From Gracilaria gracilis (lineage: Eukaryota > Rhodophyta > Florideophyceae > Gracilariales > Gracilariaceae), in assembly GCA_030374805.1 (NCBI GenBank), contig JARGSG010000050.1:186001-250000 (forward strand): a stretch of DNA of 64,000 nucleotides, given 5' to 3'. The notes below the pieces were generated by a model. It worked only from the letters and a program-made list of their open reading frames with translations. It searched no databases and was not told where the DNA came from. The position numbers and the translations under genes were made by a program. Within the stretch, counting starts at the first letter, position 1; each line of letters begins with the position of its first letter. Shown in pieces: positions 45,246 through 55,684 of the stretch.

Positions 45246-46346
45246 GACGGGACGGCAATGAACGGTTAGCGGGGGGGAAAACGAAAAACGGCGAGTTGAA
45301 AGCGATAGATAGCGCTAAGAGAGTGAAGGGATGACACCCGCTCGCTTGTGCTGATAAGGAGAGAGACGCGACGGCGGCAAGGAAGGACGCGGGGCGGCGC
45401 GAGCGGCGACCATGATGAAGAGCGTGGCCGGCGGGAGCACATTTCGTGGCAGCAAGCTCGTGGCTAACGCGGTGACGGTGGCGAGCGCGAAATGGCTGCC
45501 GTGCAAGCGCCGTTTGTTGTGCCACGAATGGCTTCACGCGGCCGCCACGGCGTCGCTGTGCCAAACAATGATGCAGATGAGCTGCTCTGTCATGGTGCAA
45601 AAACGCGCTACGGCTGCTGTTCCTTCCAACCAATATCTACTGAGTTGATGGGAGCGTCATGAGAAGCAGCTTTCCAGGAAACCCATGCTCGAAGCCTTCC
45701 AAGACGAACGCAAGGGAGCGCTGGATCGGCATAATTTCCAGAAATTTCCCGAGGTCAGATGGTCGCGCATACTTGTCCCACTAACCCAAGTACATACTCG
45801 TCCATGGCCATAGGGGCCACATTAAAACAGAAACGCGGCCGTGCGATGGAAGTGCGTGTGCGTTCCCATTCGTCAGGCGAGCCAACGCGCGAGCCTTCTC
45901 TCACAACGGAGCACAGGGCAGGGCGGCAGCGCGCTGATTGGGCGCGCCCGCGTCGCTCTGCGTAAAAATCGCGCGATGCGTCGTGCAAAAACTTGCAGCG
46001 CGCACGGCGCTTGGTCCAAAACCGGCGCTTCAGCAGCGCGCCGCCCAATGGGCGCGCGCGCCGCCGTTGGCGCACGCAGCAATCTGACGGCGCGCACAAA
46101 CCCTGCCCTTCGATGCGCGCCGCCCTTCAGCGGCCACAGGCCGTTTAAGCGCCGCCCTTGTGCTCCGGCGTCGCTGCTGCTCCGTGCGGCGTGCCATCCC
46201 ACCACCACCACCACCCCGCCGTCCTCAGCCGCTTGTAGCTGCGCTCCGTCCCCGACGCACGCAGTCTGCGCCCGCTTCCGCCGCCCGTCAGTTTTGGCTC
46301 CCACACACAGCACGCTCTGCTCCTCCCCCCTCCGCAGCCCGACACC
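45246..46346. promoter_or_regulatory. GC-rich bidirectional upstream region
   Basis: A CpG-rich 1.1-kb space between the divergent starts at 45245 (minus) and 46347 (plus). Long overlapping open frames on both strands result from high GC. I see no TATA box or other defined site. Confidence 0.4.
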
Positions 46347-48037
46347 ATGTGCGAGCCCGCTCCGTTCTGCGCGTGGACAACGCCGCACCTGCCGCTCACG
46401 CGTCCGTGGCGCACGCTGCCGCCGCGCGATTCGCGCGTCCGTCCGTCGCGCCGCGTGTGCCGCCAGCCCGCCACGTTGGTCGCCAACGCGCAGCGCCCTT
46501 CGTCAGCGCCGCCGCGTCCACAGCAGCCGCAGGCGCCGGCGCGCGTGCACGACAACACCGACCCCACGGTCGCCTTTGAGAACTTTGAGCACCTGCCGCA
46601 CCCACAGACCGTGCCCATCAGCGGTCACATCCCCGAGTATCTGCACGGGCACGTGTACTACCGCGTGGGGCCCGCGCGCTTTGAGGAGCGCCACAAGGAC
46701 GGGGTGGTGTGGAAGGCGCAGCAGTTGTTCGATGGCATTAGCAAGGTGGCGTCGTTCCAGTTCGATGCGCACAACCGAACCGTCACCTTTCGCTCGCGCT
46801 TCAACAGCACGCGCCTGATGGAGAGTATTCAGAACACGCCGTCCACCACGTACAAGACGTTGTCCATTTCCAAGTCGCCCAACACCGTGTGGCAGCAGTT
46901 GAAGGAGTGGCGCATCCCGACGCTGGACCCCGAGATCAACCTTCCGTACGCCAACTACGTGGCGTCGGTGGAAGATATCCCGGGCATGGGCTTGTGCGCG
47001 CGCACTGATAACGCCATTGCGCAGATCATTGATCCGACCACGTTGCAGCCGATTCGACAGTTTCGCTTCAAGGAGCTGCATCCCAAGCTCAGCGGCTTTG
47101 GAAGCCTGGCGCACGGAATGTCAGACAAGAGCAGCGGCGATTACTTCAACGTTGTGTGGGACTATTTTCCGGGCAAGGTCAAGTACCACGTGTTCCGCAC
47201 CAACCGGCATGGCCACACTGACATTTTGGCGTCGTTTCGTGAGAATGCTTACTACGCACATGAGGCGTGTCTCACCGAGAACTACATCGTGTCGGTGCTT
47301 GTTCCCACCGGCATCAACTTTTTCCACCTGGTGCTGTTCATGTGCTTGGGCAACGCCATCGAGATTGCGGACGACAAGGACGTGAAATTCGTGGTGGTGT
47401 CGCGCAAACACGGCGGCGTTGTCAAGACGTTTGCACACAAGTTCTTCTCGTTCACGCATTGCGTGAACGCGTTCGAGCGCGACGACGACATCGTGCTCGA
47501 CCTGTGCTGCGTGCCAAAAATGGAGGACATCATCTCAAACGATCTGGATGACGTAAAGTCGAACGGAACCGTTCCCGACCTGCCTCTTGTGCGCTATACG
47601 TTGCCCGACGTCACGGCGGACAGCGGCGGCGGCAGCAGCAGCAGCAGCAGTGAGCCATGGCGCGCGATGAGCGATACCATTGTCGACGTGCTCGGCGAGT
47701 TTCCTTCCATCTCGCCCAGATACGCGCGCAAGCCGTACCGATACACGTACACGGTGGGGGTGAAGGAGGAGGTGATGGCCGGGTGCATCCGCAAATTCGA
47801 CCTGCACACGGGCGAGATGAGAAGCTTTGCAGTGCGCAGCTGCGTGTTGGGCGAGCCGTTTTTCGTGGCCAACCCGCAGGGGGAGAGCGAGGACGACGGC
47901 TGCGTGGTGGTGGTGGCGCTGGACACGGCGGAGAGAAAGTCCATCTTGCTGGTGCTGGACGCGAAACAGTTTGTGCAGGTGGCGCGCGCCGATCTGGGGG
48001 CGGCCATCTCGAGCGGCTTTCACGGCTACATGCGGCA

Positions 48038-48077
<40 letters not shown>

Positions 48078-48080
48078 TGA
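46347..48080 (+). CDS. Carotenoid cleavage oxygenase (RPE65/CCD family)
   Basis: 577 residues, single exon. The first 70 residues are Arg/Pro/Ala-rich and look like a plastid transit peptide. The beta-propeller follows. The four His residues expected to bind Fe(II) are at about 256 (SLAHGMS), 305 (YYAHEACLTENYIV), 371 (FSFTHCVNAFE) and 559 (GFHGYMRQ). The pattern is the CCD/NinaB/RPE65 one, and the length is normal. The family cleaves a double bond of a carotenoid to give apocarotenoids; substrate and cleaved bond cannot be read here. A Gly/Ser tract (GGGSSSSSSE, about 430) and a C-terminal run of 14 Ala come from GGC/AGC repeats. Confidence 0.92.
48043..48078 (+). repeat. (GGC)n microsatellite coding poly-Ala
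   Basis: About 12 GGC/GCG units at the very end of the carotenoid oxygenase frame, giving the Ala tail. It is likely length-variable between individuals (inferred). Confidence 0.9.
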
Positions 48081-48785
48081 GCTGAGCTGAGCAAAAGGGG
48101 CGCGCCACCCGTTTTTGGACGCGCGCGCGCACAGCGTGCGTGTTGGCGGTTGCGTACCGTTTTGTATTCTATCTGGCGCCCTTTTTGCGGCCGCCTTCTG
48201 CAGCGGCGTGTGGCTGTGGGCCACAGCGTGTGGCTGCTGATCGCATGGCGCCTTTGAAAGGGTTGCCCCGGGGCGATGTGGCTGTTTTGGGTTTTGCGGT
48301 TGACTGCGCAGAGTGCTCACACTTGGCGACGACGGGCCTGGGGCCAAGTTACAGTTTAGGTACCGTTGGTAACGCTTGTGTTTAGTTTTGTATGTCCGCA
48401 CCTGATGAGAGAGGTGCTTGTAACTTTAAACGGGGGCTTGATTGCAAACCATTTATAGAACGAGCGTTTGTGGTTACAAGGGTATGTGTATCCAAGTACG
48501 GCGTTCTCATTGCATCGCTCATGCAATACGGCCAAGTCGGCCCCGACCTGGTGCGCCAGCTCGTTGACAGCAGCGAGTAGACGCCTCTCGGGGCCGCTAC
48601 GCACGCTGGTCAGGGTTGACCACAACGCTCATACTCCAATGCGCTTGGCCGATGACGATGAACCATCATCAACATCATCAGATTCAGATTGCGACCACCG
48701 TACTGTAGATACTGTTGTAGATACCAATTAGTAGATAGATGGATACAAGTTAGAAGCATTTTTACTTGCGCGTGTATGATACAGC
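48081..48785. other. Intergenic between convergent genes
   Basis: No gene is visible. It contains a TACCGTTGGTA motif (48361-48371), the reverse complement of a motif seen at four other places. The 3' untranslated regions of both flanking genes must lie here. Confidence 0.45.
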
Positions 48786-50112
48786 TCAAGCTTGCGCGCC
48801 ACGCAAAGCGTTGAGCCACAAAAAGCCATCGCGGCCGCGTCCGTCCGCCAGAGCGGACAGCGCATCAGCGCCAAGCGCGCCGAAAAGCGCGCGGAACGGC
48901 GCAAGCAACGCGTGCGCAACCTCCACCTCCACGGCGGCGGTATACGTAGTGGCCAGCACGCCGTCCACCAAAATCTCGCCGCTCTCCGTCTGCGCGTTAT
49001 ACACGCCGACGCGCCACTCGCGCGCCACGCGCACCACGTCGGCGCCGCCGCCAGCGGCGGCGACGGTGCGCAGCACGTCGCCGACGCGCACAGCGTCCGC
49101 GCGCACCACGCGCCCGTTGGCGAACAGCAGGTGCGCCGCGCTGAGCGCGAGCCGCGAGCCGTCGCGCAGCGTAAGCGCCACGAAGCGCGCGCGCGCGCGC
49201 GGCTGACGGTGCGTGAAGGCGAACACGCGCGAGAAGCGGCCGTGCGCGGTGGCGAGCGCGTCGCCCACGCGCACGTCGGCCATGCGTTTCACGCCGGCGC
49301 GCGTGCGCACCGTGGCGTCGGCCGGGAAGCACGCGGGCTCCGACGGCTCGAGGCTGGGCGCCGCTTCGAGCGGCTCGTCCTCGCCGCCGTCCGCGGGCGG
49401 CGCCGCGTCCATCTGGGCGGTTTGCGCGTCGTCCAGCGTCATGTCCGGCGACGACAGCGGCTCGTCCGACGACAACGGCTCGTCGGAGGCGTTCGGCTCG
49501 GCGGCGTCGTGCAGCTGTTGTTCGGCGGCGGCGGTGGCGGCGACGGGGTGCCCCGGGATGCGCGCGGCGTACAGACAGTACACGCTGGAGTAGCGCGGGA
49601 CGACCAGCATGTATTTGAAGCCGGGCACGAGCGGGGTGCGCAGGTTCTTGACGGAGAAGCGCTTGAAAGGGCGGTACAGGAAGACGGTAGTGTCGGACAG
49701 CCAGTTGCCACCCGCGCCGCAGTAGCGCGGCTGGCGCTCATGACCAATGAAGAAGTTTTCGCGCTGCGCAAAGCCAGCGTGCAGCGCGTCGATGTTGAAG
49801 CCGGACACGGCGACAACGTCGAGCAGCGCGTCGGGCAGCGGCTGCACGGAGGCGTTGTTCGGCGACAGGTCGGCGTTGTAATGGTCGGACGCGTAGAAGC
49901 GCAGCACCTTTTCGTGGGCGTTGGAGTTGCAGCGCACGTGGTCGTGCAGGATGGTGTTGTGCGGCAGCTCAATGTGGCCGGACGCTCCCACGGACCACGT
50001 GGTGTGCGTGACGTTGAGCGGGCACAGCGGCGAGTCGCGCGTGGCCTCCGCCAGCAGGAAGTGCGCGCGGATATCGCTGGGAAACGCGACGCGCGCCACG
50101 GCAGGCAGCCGC

Positions 50113-50176
<64 letters not shown>

Positions 50177-50225
50177 GCGACAGCGGCAGCGCGACGGCGA
50201 GCAACAGCAACGAGAGGCGCATCAT
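48786..50225 (-). CDS. Secreted protein with Hedgehog-type Hint domain
   Basis: 479 residues from the ATG at 50225, or 478 from the adjacent ATG at 50222, chosen because a signal peptide starts there (MRLSLLLLAVALPLSRA). A run of about 21 Ala follows. Residues about 45-230 form an unrecognised secreted domain with sequons and a few Cys. An acidic Ser/Pro/Glu linker has SSDEPLSS repeats. The Hint domain starts at Cys299 (ACFPADATVRTRAGVKRMAD) and has ALSAAHLLFANG, where the usual TxxH is SxxH, and GEILVDGVLATTY, the Hedgehog VDGVxAxxY block. Hint domains cut the bond before the Cys and can pass the N-part to a nucleophile. No sterol-binding extension is evident. Red algal Hint proteins are known; the partner domain here is not one I can name. 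Confidence 0.85.
50117..50176 (-). repeat. (GGC)n tract coding poly-Ala after the signal peptide
   Basis: About 20 GGC units on the plus strand, read as GCC Ala codons in the Hint gene. It directly follows the signal-peptide region. Confidence 0.9.
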
Positions 50226-50769
50226 GTGACACGAGCAGCAGAGCGACGCCAAGGAAGCAGCAGCAGCAGCAGCGACGCGAGCAGGCGGTACGCCACGCCG
50301 CCGGCGCATTATGTAGCGGCGCGCGGCGCGCGCACACGCGGCGGCGTACGGGCTGGGAGCGGAATGTGTGCGCGCGCGCCGCGCCGGGCCCGCGACGCGC
50401 GGCGGGTGCAAGCGGCCCGCGACACGCGCGTAGCGTTTGCGCGCCGCTCAACGAGTGGCGGCGGTGGCGCTGCGTGACGGCGGTGCTGCCGTGAGGCGCT
50501 TGTTGCAAGCCGCGCACGCGCGCGCCACGCACCACCGCCACCGCCACCGCCACCGCCAGCAGCAGCAGCGCGGCGGCGGCGGCGTCGGCGTCGGCGACGA
50601 CGCGGCGCGCGCGACGCCGTTTTCGGGCACACGCCGTTTCCGCATTGGGCGGCGCGGCGCGAAGCGGCGGCGCATGGCTGGCGGCGGCGGCGGCGGCGGC
50701 GGGTGATAAGCGGCGCGATGCGGGCGCGCGGCGGCGCAGGTAGACGCAGCACAAGCGCGCAGCAAGCAC
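50226..50769. promoter_or_regulatory. GC-rich divergent upstream region
   Basis: 544 bp between the divergent Hint and zinc-finger genes. It is very GC- and CpG-rich with GGC and CCGCCA runs. No defined motif is seen. Confidence 0.4.
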
Positions 50770-50968
50770 ATGGCGATCTCCAAGATGAGCGTGGCGTTCC
50801 TGGTACACGCGCACCACAGCCAGTGCAGCAACAGCAGCTACAGCGGCGGCAGCGGCGGCAGCGGCGGCAGCTGCGGCGGCGTGTCGTGCAGCACGCGCGC
50901 CGCCGCCGACAGCGGCGCCGCACCCAGCCAGACCAGCTCGTCGGCGGCCGCCGCGGCAACGGCTACGA

Positions 50969-51000
<32 letters not shown>

Positions 51001-51318
51001 GCCGCCGCCGCGGCTGCGCGGAGGAAGCGCTCAGGACGCGGCACGGCGAGCGGACGCGTGAAGCGCGGAAGCGGCGGCGGCGGGAAGCGCGGCGCGCGCG
51101 CGCACGTGTGCTGGTGCGGGCGCGCGTTCAACAAGAGGGAGCACGTACGGCGGCACGACCTGCTGGTGCACCAGATGGTGCGGCCGTTCGCGTGCGACGT
51201 ATGCGGCGCCGCGTTCGGCACCAAGCAGAACATGCAGGTGCACCTCACCACGCGCAAGCACCGGCTGCGCGCGGTGGGCCGCCGCCGCCGCCGCCGCCGC
51301 CGCTGCTGCTGCTGCTGC

Positions 51319-51381
<63 letters not shown>

Positions 51382-51612
51382 TGTGCGCGGCCACGGCTGC
51401 TGACTGCTGTTGCGGCGCGCCACTGCCGCCGACCGACGAGACACATCATCATGTGGTGCATTATGACGCCGCGTGCGCTCCCGCGCTGGCCACGTGTGGC
51501 GGCGGCGGCGGCGGCGGCGGCTGACGGCGAGCGCGCGCGCGTTTGTGAATTGAAAGCGCAGCGCGTGCGCTTTCCGCAGCGCACGCTTCCGCAGCACGCG
51601 CGCGTGGCTTGA
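50770..51612 (+). CDS. Two-finger C2H2 zinc-finger protein
   Basis: 280 residues if read straight through. The N-terminal 110 residues are Ser/Gly/Ala/Thr-rich and probably disordered. Two C2H2-type fingers follow: HVCWCGRAFNKREHVRRH (spacing C-x-C, slightly short) and FACDVCGAAFGTKQNMQVH, both with closing His. This suggests nucleic-acid binding in the nucleus. After the fingers this frame becomes poly-Arg and poly-Cys through (GGC)n and (TGC)n repeats. A neighbouring frame gives a more normal poly-Pro/Ala tail ending near 51524, so a splice or repeat slippage may make the true C-terminus differ. A diverged copy of the fingers lies at 62941. Confidence 0.65.
51289..51382. repeat. (GCC)n, (TGC)n, (GGC)n compound microsatellite
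   Basis: GCC, TGC and GGC runs in succession in the tail of the zinc-finger gene. They give Arg/Cys/Arg runs or Pro/Leu/Ala runs depending on frame. Confidence 0.9.
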
Positions 51613-51821
51613 GCGCGCGTCGCGTCGCGTCGCGTCGCGCGCCGCAAGAGAGTGTATTGTAATGCGCTTCTCCACCACCACCACCACCACCACCACCACC
51701 GCCACCGGCTAGCCGTCGTGCGCTGCGCCGACCACGAGCAGGAGACGCCCGACCTGCGCACGCAGCGCTTCCCGTTTGCTGCGCCCCGTCGTACTTGGCG
51801 CGCGCGCGCACAGCGCCGCCA

Positions 51822-51864
<43 letters not shown>

Positions 51865-52129
51865 GCTTGCCGGGTGCACTTTTGCATACACGCGTTGGTT
51901 TTGTTGTACCAACGGTTGACTTTTACATAGCGCCGCCACCTTGCGGCGGGAGAGCATTTGGCTGCGCTCGCTGCGCGCCGTCTGACGTACGTAACTGTAA
52001 CAAGCAAGTGCTCTCTCGAGACAAGCTGTGGCACATGATGATGCTGCCCCTGTCTTGCACCGCGCATGTGTCTCATTCATTCTCCAATCAGCTGGTACTG
52101 TACTATATACTGCACATATGTACTACATA
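51613..52129. other. Intergenic with microsatellites
   Basis: (CAC)n near 51673-51700 and (GCC)n near 51825-51865. A TACCAACGGTT motif lies at 51907-51917. Bases about 52040-52090 recur near 58555-58605, marking the left part of the duplicated unit. No gene is seen. Confidence 0.55.
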
Positions 52130-54824
52130 CTAAACAATGCTTCTTAAAAGGATGTCATCCTTTTCCATCCCCTCATCGCTAATTTCTTCACTCGCCGCCG
52201 ACACTTCCGAGTCGTCGCCAGTGGCGCCCATAGTTCCATTCTCAGCATGTGTACCGCGCATTCCATCCCAACGAACTGTAGGCTGTCTCAGCAGCGCGTT
52301 GCGCAGCTTTTCAAGCTCGCAAATCTTCGACATCACCAGCTTGCGATTCGCATCCAAGTCCCCTCGCAGCTTCATCAACTCCTCCAGCTTCATGTCGCCG
52401 CGAATCATTTCGCTCTTGAACAGGTACTTTGGCTTCTCCTCCAGCTCCACTCTCGTCATGTACTGCCCCAACGGCACGTCCATGATATGCGTCGTCACCG
52501 TCCTCACCGCGTTGTCCACGAAGCGCGCCTCCACACTGGGAAGCAACGCGTCGAGGATCGCAGTGAACGTCTTGCGGTTTCCCTCGTCGTTCCCTCCAGT
52601 TCCACTAGTTGGCTTCTTGTGATACGCGTTCAGAAATGAGTCGTACATCGTGTTGGGCCGCGTGATTTCGTCCACGTAGTGCCAGCGAAGACGTCTGTGC
52701 GCCTGCCCTTTTTGCTCGTTGATCATCTCAATCAGGTACGGCAGCAGGATGCCCGGCAGTTGCTCGTACTGCCCGGCACGCACGTGAACCACTATTTTCA
52801 GAAACCTTATTGCTACGCCATCATGCAGTCGTGCACAAAGAAGAAAAAAAAAGGTTAGACAGCTTCTCCCAATTGCCGTGGCACATGCGCTTTTTAACGA
52901 ACCTAGATTTGCAATGTCGTCGCACAACCGTTCAGCGTGCGTTCTCCAACGCTTGGCACATCGTCGCACTTCGTGCAGAACCGGTTCCTTGCGCAGCAAA
53001 ACACTTTTGCGCAGCAAACAAACAGATAAAGTCAGTGTCCTATCCGAGACTAGCCAAAGCTGGCCGTGAACAAAAATGGCCTTTTGCCAACTCACTCGTC
53101 GAGCTTTCCATCTGCGCTCGCTCGAATCTTCTCGAGTAGCTCCTCTTGGTATGCTGGGTCTCGCAGAGGCATACGAGCAGACTTAATCTGCTCTTTGAAC
53201 ATTCTGGTGCGAGATTTCCATAGACGCCCCAGTTCGCATTGCTTGAGCGTTTCTGGCTTTGTGTCGGGCGCTATGTCGGTCAGTATATCTTCAACCTTGC
53301 CATGCTTACCGTCCATTGCATTTTCGAAACACTCTTTGATGTCCTGTGGTGCGCGCAAACCATTTCGAGACAGAACAAATCAGGGGGGTCAGTAGCTCAC
53401 CACACGCATGTGCAAGTACAAAGCTGGTCCCAAACTGGCGCATGTGTAGCGTACATCAACAACGTCGATGAACTCTGCGGAAAGGTTCCGCTCCTGAGTA
53501 GGTAACGGTCCCATCGCCGTGAGCTCTCTCTGAGCAAATGTAAGCGCATTGTCAGTCTCGGAAAGCATAGTGGGGACGTGCTTGGAGATTTCATTAGAAA
53601 GAACGCTGGTAGAGTAGAGCGTGAAAAATCACATGTTAGTTGCCATCTGGGACACGAGGAACGCGAGGTTGCGGTGGGGGTGGGGGGGTTCGAACGTAAT
53701 ATGCACCGGTTGGTGTATCTTACCTGGACAATTTGGCGACGAGCTTCGGCGTTCCGCATCGGTTCCGGAGAAAGGGCTTGTTGTATGGAGCCTGCGTGTC
53801 GAAATATTTGGTCTCGGACTCTCGGTCGAGCTTAAGTCGGATGCGTGGATCATTGGAGCCTGAGAGGTTGCAGATGACAGCATACCATCCGTGTGGCATA
53901 GCTGCAAAGTCTCCCTTGTTGCTGAGGACTTCCTCGATGTCCTGAGGGGCTCGCTGTTTTCCGGGACCTGTACCTACGAGATCGCACTACGAGTTGAAGA
54001 AGCACACATGTGTTAGACAGCACAGTGATAGAAACAGAGGAAGCATGGAATATCGGCACGGAATAACGAAAACAAATGGAGCAACACACCTTCGTAAAGC
54101 AGTAGATGGTCCTTGCCTTCACGTTCTCCAACTCATCCGGATCAAGCTCTTTCTTGTACTCTTCGATAAGGCGGAAAATGTTTGCATTCTTCATGTTGTT
54201 ATTGGCGGCCACGACTACCAGCAAGATGGTATTCGGGTCTTCGAGGTAGTCTACCAAGGTGGTCTTGACGCGTTCAACATCCCTGAGCGCCATCTCTGCT
54301 TTGCGGCGATCGGACGCCTCATCAAAGCCCTTAGTCAAGAAGTAGCCAGGCAGGTCGATGAGCGTGAGGTCCACAGCATCCTCAGCCATGATACTAATGG
54401 TAATAGGAACTGTAGAGAACTCCGTTGGTTGATTGGGATTCATCTTATTCGCACGCTCGATCTCTTTCTTCTGCAGATCACGGATGACTTCGGTTAGGGC
54501 AGTAGGGCTGTTGACTGTCGTCTCGAAGCGGCGTGGCGAGCCTTCCACGCCGTCGGTCCAGGCGGAGGCAGACCATGGGCCAGGGGTCCTCTGCATACGG
54601 ACTTGTGTGGCGCACTTGGTGGTGACGAGGTCGCCGCGGGGAAATGGAACATTGCAAATGGCCTCCAGAAGTGAGCTCTTGCCTGTCGACTCGTCGCCGA
54701 ACACGGCGATGCGTGGAAAGCTTATCTCCTGGCGACCGATTAGCGCCTCGGCATTGTTGATGGCTTCGAGAATTTGTCCGGTGTTGCCCTTCTGCAACTG
54801 GTGTTGAAGTGCGACGCCTGTCAT
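52130..54824 (-). CDS. Dynamin-like GTPase, six exons
   Basis: Minus strand. Exons I derive are 54824-54090, 53986-53724, 53605-53455, 53343-53096, 53003-52903 and 52791-52130. They total 2160 nt, a 719-residue protein with all phases consistent. The GTPase motifs are GDESTGKSS (G1), a Thr-rich switch I (DLVTTK), DLPG (G3), and TKCD (G4), whose TK and CD are joined only by splicing intron 1. The middle region and a stalk/GED-like helical end (KSEMIRGDMKLEELMKLRGD) follow. No PH domain or proline-rich tail is seen, so it is like the Drp/Mx-type members. Such proteins assemble on membranes and drive fission. A damaged copy of its 3' end lies at 59221-59466. Confidence 0.88.
53987..54089 (-). 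other. Intron 1 of the dynamin-like gene
   Basis: 103 bp, GTGTGT donor and CTCGTAG acceptor, phase 0. Splicing restores the TKCD guanine-specificity motif, which is strong evidence for it. The other introns are 53606-53723 (118 bp), 53344-53454 (111 bp), 53004-53095 (92 bp) and 52792-52902 (111 bp), all GT-AG. Confidence 0.85.
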
Positions 54825-55684
54825 AGTATGTAAAAGTTTTACGGCTGCGCGTGAGTGATGGGACGAAGAAGAATGGGGCTATCGTGCTCCGGAACGAGGA
54901 ACGGCATGAAACGCCTGCTGCTATATTGTGCATCCTTGGCTTATGAACGATGTGGGGGTTCATTGCTGGGCATACTTATGATTATTCGTAATGAGATTGC
55001 ACGTATACGTGTCGTGTATGCAAGTTTATCTAGTGTATACCAACGGTACCTTAACCCTCGAAAGGCCCATTTTCTGTGCAATAGGAAGGATTGAAGGGGC
55101 TAGTCTCGCGCGAGGGAGGAGTAAGACGAACCCTAGAGTGTGGCGAATTGTGGTGAAACGGCCATTGTCAGATTGACCGCATGGCGATGGTTTTACCCTT
55201 TAGTTACGCAGTATGCGCTTGGTGGTGGCAAATTGCAACTTGCAATGCGCAAGGGGTGGTGAATCTACTATTCTAAGCTACTACTGTACCAATAAAGGTT
55301 GTGCCTTCCGGGCGAAGGTGACACAAGCCTGGTGCTCCCATCCACTACACGCATCATATATGCTTTTGTGTGGCGGTGACTTTCAGTAATGTTACAGAGG
55401 GCGTTATATAGAAGGGTACTGTACAGCCACCCGCTATAGAACGACAACCTGAAGAAGCACCTTTCGTTTCGTGGGTCTTCATTGGTTAGTCTCTCTCATT
55501 TTGACACTCAGTTCTTGGAAGAACCCAGCATTCAGCCAGCGACAGATGGCGAAAACCGCGGGCGAAGTGGAAGCATTTGAAATGCCTTTCTGACCTTGTT
55601 TGACAAGCTATTGTTAGCATCTCGCACCCCACAGCCCCTCAAACCCCTCCAGACGAGCACCGTCGCCGCCAAACCCGTTGAACC
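54825..55684. promoter_or_regulatory. Divergent upstream region, duplicated downstream
   Basis: 860 bp between the dynamin and RING/SEL1 starts. Parts recur at about 59466-60035. A stretch of roughly 290 bp (about 55270-55560) is missing from that second copy and includes TTATATAG near 55404, a possible core promoter. A TACCAACGGTA motif lies at 55038-55048. Confidence 0.55.

Noticed and set aside
45841-46818. Long Arg/Ala/Ser-rich open frame overlapping the carotenoid oxygenase
   Set aside because: Composition is that of a GC-rich shadow frame; the overlapping frame has the full family motif set.
48792-50477. 561-codon plus-strand frame opposite the Hint gene
   Set aside because: It is the antisense shadow of the Hint gene with Arg/Gly/Val bias and no domain.
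50838-52076. 412-codon minus-strand Arg-rich frame
   Set aside because: It is antisense of the zinc-finger gene and the GGC microsatellites; no plausible protein.
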